Assembly: GCA_036374795.1 (NCBI GenBank)
Contig: DASUTC010000152.1
Location: 1-33,261 of the forward strand
Direction of reading: 5' to 3'
Source of the DNA: Herpetosiphonaceae bacterium
Lineage (GTDB): Bacteria > Chloroflexota > Chloroflexia > Chloroflexales > Kallotenuaceae
DNA length: 33,261 bases
In this document: one piece after another, positions 30,308-33,261 of the stretch
Layout: every line of letters begins with the position of its first letter
Numbering within the stretch: position 1 is the first letter of the stretch
The notes under the pieces: model-generated
The model's input: only the letters and a program-made list of their open reading frames with translations
Told to the model about the DNA's origin: nothing
Database searches by the model: none
Translations under genes and position numbers: made by a program

Positions 30308-31618
30308 TCATGGGTCGTGCGCTGGCAGCGGCTCGATCCGCGTAAGCTGATCAACAGCCAGCTCCAAAAAATCGGCGGTGCCAAAGCTGCCCGATTTGAG
30401 CACCAGCAGCAGCGGTCGCTCCGTCAGCGAGATACACGAGGGCAGGCCGGGCTGAATCTCCTGCCAGATCCGCACGCCGCCGATCCCGAGGCGGCGACAG
30501 ATCGCTGCCGATGTCTCGCCGCCCGCCACCACCACCCGTCGCCCATCCGTCCGTTCCAGCGTGCAGGCGACGATCTCCGCCAGCGTTTCTTCGACCACAC
30601 GGGCGACCTCGGTGGCGAGCAGCCCGGCGCGCGCGCCCTCGGCGCGTGTGCTGGCGACGATCTCCGGGCGATTCGCGGCATACACCAGCGGGTCTGCGCC
30701 ACGGGCCGTATGCGCGGCCAGCAGCGCGACCGCCTGCGCGATCTCGGCCTGACGCTCCTGCGCATCGAACAGGGCGACTGTATTCACCTCGACCAGCGGC
30801 GTTCCCCTGGCGCGCAGATGGTCGATCTGGGCAATCGTCTGCGGCGTCAGGCTTCCGGCAGCGCCCAGGACGCGGCGCGAGCCGAACGACGGCAGCGCCT
30901 CTGGCTGCCGCGCCGGGGCGGGCGGCCCCCACACCGCTGGCAGCTCTTCCGCCAGCGCCGAGCTGCCACACAGGACGCGCTGCTCGCCGACCGCCTGCGC
31001 GATCGTGCGCAGCGCCGCCTGATCCGGGACATCCAGAATCAGGTAGTGGCAGCGACCACGAAGCGCCGCGACTTGCCCGCGCAGCGCGTCGGCTCCCTGC
31101 GCGATGAGGCGGTGATCGACGAGCGCGACCGCGCGCCGGGTCTGCGCCTGGAGGATCGCGACCAGGTTGGAGCGGGTCATCGGATGGATCGGATCGTGGC
31201 GGAAGGGCGACTCTTCCAGAAGCTGGCCGTGCACGTAATGCACGCCATCGATCGTCAGCCGCCCATTCTTGGGAAAGCCCAGCACAACGACGGCAAACGT
31301 CTCATCGAGCCGATCCAGCATGGCATCGAACTCCGCGCCGATATTGCCCCGGAAGACCGAGCAGGTCTTGTTGAAGAACTGGCGACAGCCCGCCTGCTGC
31401 AAGTGCTGCGTCGCCGCAGCCACCTTCCCGTAGGCGACATCCGGCGCATCCAGCCGCGAGCTGGTGTCGATGATGCAGACATCGGGCTGCTCGCCCGCCA
31501 GCGATGCCGAATCGAAGCGGTCCCACAGATACACATGGACGCGATACCCGGCCTTGGCGAACATGCTGCCGATATCGTTCGCGCCTGTGATGTCGTCCGC
31601 AACCACGCCGATCTTCAT
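30308..31618 (-). CDS. DUF1537 four-carbon acid-sugar kinase (OtnK/DtnK-like)
   Basis: A 436-residue cytoplasmic kinase family protein. Characterised relatives phosphorylate 3-oxo-tetronates or threonate-type acid sugars with ATP. The N-terminal substrate domain opens with MKIGVVADDITGANDIGSMF, with the paired Asp typical of the family. The C-terminal nucleotide-binding domain shows VLGAAGSLTPQTIAQI, VVVAGGETSAAICRRLG and the diagnostic LVLKSGSFGTADFLELA. ATG 31618 overlaps the stop of the aldolase-like gene (ATGA, 4 bases), indicating translational coupling; an in-frame GTG nine bases upstream is less likely. The operon partners are a class II aldolase-like protein and an Asp/Glu-racemase-superfamily protein. 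The set resembles Otn-type catabolism, but the exact acid sugar is unknown and no dehydrogenase is adjacent. Confidence 0.87.
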   Translation of the reverse strand: MKIGVVADDITGANDIGSMFAKAGYRVHVYLWDRFDSASLAGEQPDVCIIDTSSRLDAPDVAYGKVAAATQHLQQAGCRQFFNKTCSVFRGNIGAEFDAMLDRLDETFAVVVLGFPKNGRLTIDGVHYVHGQLLEESPFRHDPIHPMTRSNLVAILQAQTRRAVALVDHRLIAQGADALRGQVAALRGRCHYLILDVPDQAALRTIAQAVGEQRVLCGSSALAEELPAVWGPPAPARQPEALPSFGSRRVLGAAGSLTPQTIAQIDHLRARGTPLVEVNTVALFDAQERQAEIAQAVALLAAHTARGADPLVYAANRPEIVASTRAEGARAGLLATEVARVVEETLAEIVACTLERTDGRRVVVAGGETSAAICRRLGIGGVRIWQEIQPGLPSCISLTERPLLLVLKSGSFGTADFLELAVDQLTRIEPLPAHDP

Positions 31619-32280
31619 ACGGGCCACGTCCGTCGCGGCTTATACCCGGCCCGGAGCAAAAAATCCTCCACGACCGCCGGATCGAGCGGTCGCAGCGCCA
31701 CGCCCGCGCTCTGCGCCGTCAGCCACATCCGGCAGGTCATCTCCAGCGTATGCAGCCCCATCAGCGCCTCGCGGATGCTCGTATCGTAGACCAGCACGCC
31801 ATGATTGTTCAGCAGCAGGATATTGGCCGCGTGCGCCTGCTCGCGGACCGCCGCGCCGAGCTCGGCTGATCCGGGATGGCAGTAGCGCACCCGCGCGACG
31901 CGCTCCAGGTAGTACATCGACTCGACAAACCAGCTCGATGGAAGGCTCACCTCAGAGCACGCGATGAGCGTGCTGTAGAACGGCGAGGCATGGAGCACGG
32001 CGTTGATCTCCGGTCGCGCGGCGTAGATCGCCTCGTGCATCGGGCGCTCTTTGGAGGGCCGAGGCCCGTCCGATCGCGGCGCAGGCTCCGCGATCGAGCA
32101 CGCCACCAGGTCATCGCGGCTCAGCTCGCCCAGCCGGGTGCCGCTCGCGGTGATCAGATAGCGATCCGGCTCGGTGCGCGCGCTGAGGTTGCCCGCATTG
32201 CCCCAGGCCAGCTCGTGGGCCACGAGATAGCGGCCCGCCTCCTGAAGCTGGGCAATGACATCGCCAGGATCGGCTTGCAT
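31615..32280 (-). CDS. Class II aldolase/adducin-fold protein with an altered zinc site
   Basis: A 221-residue FucA/AraD/OtnC-fold protein. In DUF1537 operons such enzymes usually act as 3-oxo-tetronate-4-phosphate decarboxylases. The phosphate loop GNAGNLSAR (about 28-35) and SGTRLGEL are present. By spacing against E. coli FucA (Glu73, His92, His94, His155), Glu78, His97 and His160 fall exactly in place, but the second zinc histidine is Ser99 (LHASPFYS). The metal may thus be held by two histidines plus another ligand, or the chemistry may differ. AAGGGAAG precedes the ATG. It starts 18 bp after the racemase-like gene and overlaps the kinase start by 4 bp, so the three genes form one operon. 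Aldolase, decarboxylase and epimerase roles remain open. Confidence 0.83.
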   Translation of the reverse strand: MQADPGDVIAQLQEAGRYLVAHELAWGNAGNLSARTEPDRYLITASGTRLGELSRDDLVACSIAEPAPRSDGPRPSKERPMHEAIYAARPEINAVLHASPFYSTLIACSEVSLPSSWFVESMYYLERVARVRYCHPGSAELGAAVREQAHAANILLLNNHGVLVYDTSIREALMGLHTLEMTCRMWLTAQSAGVALRPLDPAVVEDFLLRAGYKPRRTWPV

Positions 32281-32298
32281 GCGTCACTTCCCTTCTCG

Positions 32299-32976
32299 CT
32301 AGCGGCGCGCAGCGGATTCCCGATCGCGCGCGGCGAGCACGGCTTGCACCCGTGCCATGCCCAGCCGTGGACTGGACAGGCACTTCTGCTGCGCGGCCTG
32401 CGGCAGCGACGGAACCACGCGCGCCATCGACGCCTGAGCCAGCACGACCACATCGACGGATGCCGCAAGGTCCCCCAGCGCCTCGGCGAGATCCGCATCG
32501 TGTCCCGCAGCGTCGCCCGCGACGAGCTTCTGGTAGGCCGTGTCAACCAGCAGCGGCACGATCACGGCATCGGCGCTGGCCTTGCGCTGCACCAGGAGCA
32601 TCGTTGGGCTGAGCGTGGTCGCAAGCGTCGCCACAACTCCGATCCGCCGCCCGCGCCGCGCGGCCTCTTCGGCCATCGCCTCGTCGATGCGGACCACAGG
32701 AATGGCGACCTGCTGCTGCATCTGCGGTACGACCTCACCCACCGATGAGCAGGCGCTGAGGATAATCGCAGCGCCCACGTCCTCGGCGAAGCGGGCGTAG
32801 TGCCGGAGGCGATCCGCGACGGCGCTGACATCGCCGCCATTGCGCCGAAGCTGCGGAAGGATCGAGTCGTCAACAAAATTGATCACCTCGCATTGGGGGA
32901 GCAGCTCAGCGGCCAGCGCGCGCAGCGGCTCGACGGTGACGGCGGTGGTATGGATGATAGCCAGCGTATGCCTCAT
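32299..32976 (-). CDS. Asp/Glu/hydantoin racemase superfamily protein with one catalytic cysteine
   Basis: A 225-residue cytoplasmic protein with the two-domain racemase fold. The first-domain cysteine Cys76 lies in LSACSSVGE. In the second domain, where amino-acid racemases have the partner cysteine (LGCTH), this protein reads VLAQASMAR, putting Ala182 there. Two-base racemisation by paired cysteines is therefore unlikely; a one-base isomerase, decarboxylase or lyase reaction is more plausible. It is the first gene of a three-gene operon with an aldolase-like protein and a DUF1537 kinase, so it probably acts on a carboxylated sugar or its breakdown product rather than on amino acids. GAGG is correctly placed before ATG 32976. 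Superfamily membership is clear, the reaction is not. Confidence 0.8.
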   Translation of the reverse strand: MRHTLAIIHTTAVTVEPLRALAAELLPQCEVINFVDDSILPQLRRNGGDVSAVADRLRHYARFAEDVGAAIILSACSSVGEVVPQMQQQVAIPVVRIDEAMAEEAARRGRRIGVVATLATTLSPTMLLVQRKASADAVIVPLLVDTAYQKLVAGDAAGHDADLAEALGDLAASVDVVVLAQASMARVVPSLPQAAQQKCLSSPRLGMARVQAVLAARDRESAARR

Positions 32977-33042
32977 AGGTCGCCTCGTATGCCTTCACGA
33001 AACAGGAGCTACGCGGATCAAGCCGCATGATACCATATCTGA

Positions 33043-33255
33043 TCGAGCGAGAGCCATGACGCGCGTGACAGGGACACGTATCCCGATGCGGCGGAGAGCT
33101 ATCACGATCTCGGTGTGCTGCTGCGCGAGCACAGAGATGACGCCGGGGCACGCGACTACTTCAACCGAGCGTCGTCTGTGTATGAGAAGTCGCTTGGCCC
33201 ACAGCACCCGCGCACCTCGGCGACGCGCGCTCAGCTTGCACGCAGTGAGCGCTGA
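33043..33255 (+). pseudogene. C-terminal remnant of a tetratricopeptide-repeat protein
   Basis: The frame reads AAESYHDLGVLLREH, then GARDYFNRASSVYEKSLGPQ and HPRTSATRAQLA before the stop. It closely follows the kinesin-light-chain-type TPR pattern (A.SLNNLA.LL...G....A..LYERAL.I.E..LG..HP.TA). The frame is closed 15 codons upstream of the repeat by a stop at 33040 and has no ATG or ribosome binding site, so only the end of the ancestral gene survives. It lies divergently from the racemase operon and fills its upstream region. Such repeats mediate protein contacts in regulators and NTPases; the full protein cannot be named. Confidence 0.6.
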
Positions 33256-33261
33256 AACAGA

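Noticed and set aside
30092-31789. Plus-strand open frame of 565 codons opposite the kinase and aldolase genes
   Set aside because: Antisense shadow; the minus-strand genes have clear motifs, coupled starts and ribosome binding sites.

Overview
The window is GC-rich and densely coded. Its content points to a free-living, saccharolytic bacterium with modular secondary metabolism. A member of the Chloroflexota would fit: high GC, multidomain PTS and CBS-type pyrophosphatase genes, FAAL-led NRPS/PKS, and E2-like and TPR remnants. That placement is inference; there is no rRNA or other phylogenetic marker here.

Left end (1-2826): the first codons of a response regulator leave the window on the minus strand. 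Two paralogous minus-strand RibD_C/dihydrofolate-reductase-like proteins follow. Then comes an eroded plus-strand C-terminal piece of a large serine recombinase.

Sugar region, plus strand (2827-12642): six co-directional genes with short gaps. They encode an EIIA-HPr-EI phosphotransferase fusion, a PtsG-type EIICB permease with an extra dead EIIB domain, a GH1 enzyme with the 6-phospho-beta-glucosidase phosphate-binding residues, a CBS/DRTGG family II pyrophosphatase, a Gfo/Idh/MocA oxidoreductase and a sugar-phosphate isomerase/epimerase-like TIM barrel. The first three make a self-contained route: phosphoenolpyruvate to EI, HPr, EIIA, EIIB, then sugar uptake, then hydrolysis of phospho-beta-glucosides. 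A fragment of a 2-oxoacid dehydrogenase E2 follows.

Minus strand 12908-15181: an intact oligo-1,6-glucosidase. Just upstream of it lies a frameshifted, internally deleted secreted protein resembling a GH66 dextranase. This looks like an alpha-1,6-glucan locus that has lost its extracellular enzyme.

Secondary metabolism, minus strand (15803-29887): two giant genes, 48 bp apart, behind a good sigma-70-type promoter. The first encodes FAAL-ACP-C-A-PCP. The second encodes KS-AT-(dead KR)-PCP-C-A-PCP-TE. In gene order they should load a fatty acid, add one unusual residue (the A domain lacks the usual Asp235 and looks beta-amino-acid-like), extend with malonyl-CoA without ketoreduction, add a proline-like residue and release the product. 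A ketosynthase fragment from another PKS lies in opposite orientation at the 3' end.

Right end (30308-33255): a minus-strand three-gene operon encodes an Asp/Glu-racemase-superfamily protein, a class II aldolase-like protein and a DUF1537 (OtnK/DtnK-type) acid-sugar kinase. It resembles four-carbon acid-sugar catabolism but carries altered active-site residues. A plus-strand TPR-protein tail closes the window. Many gene boundaries hold a decayed gene piece, which suggests repeated insertion, deletion and erosion here. No rRNA, tRNA or CRISPR array was seen.
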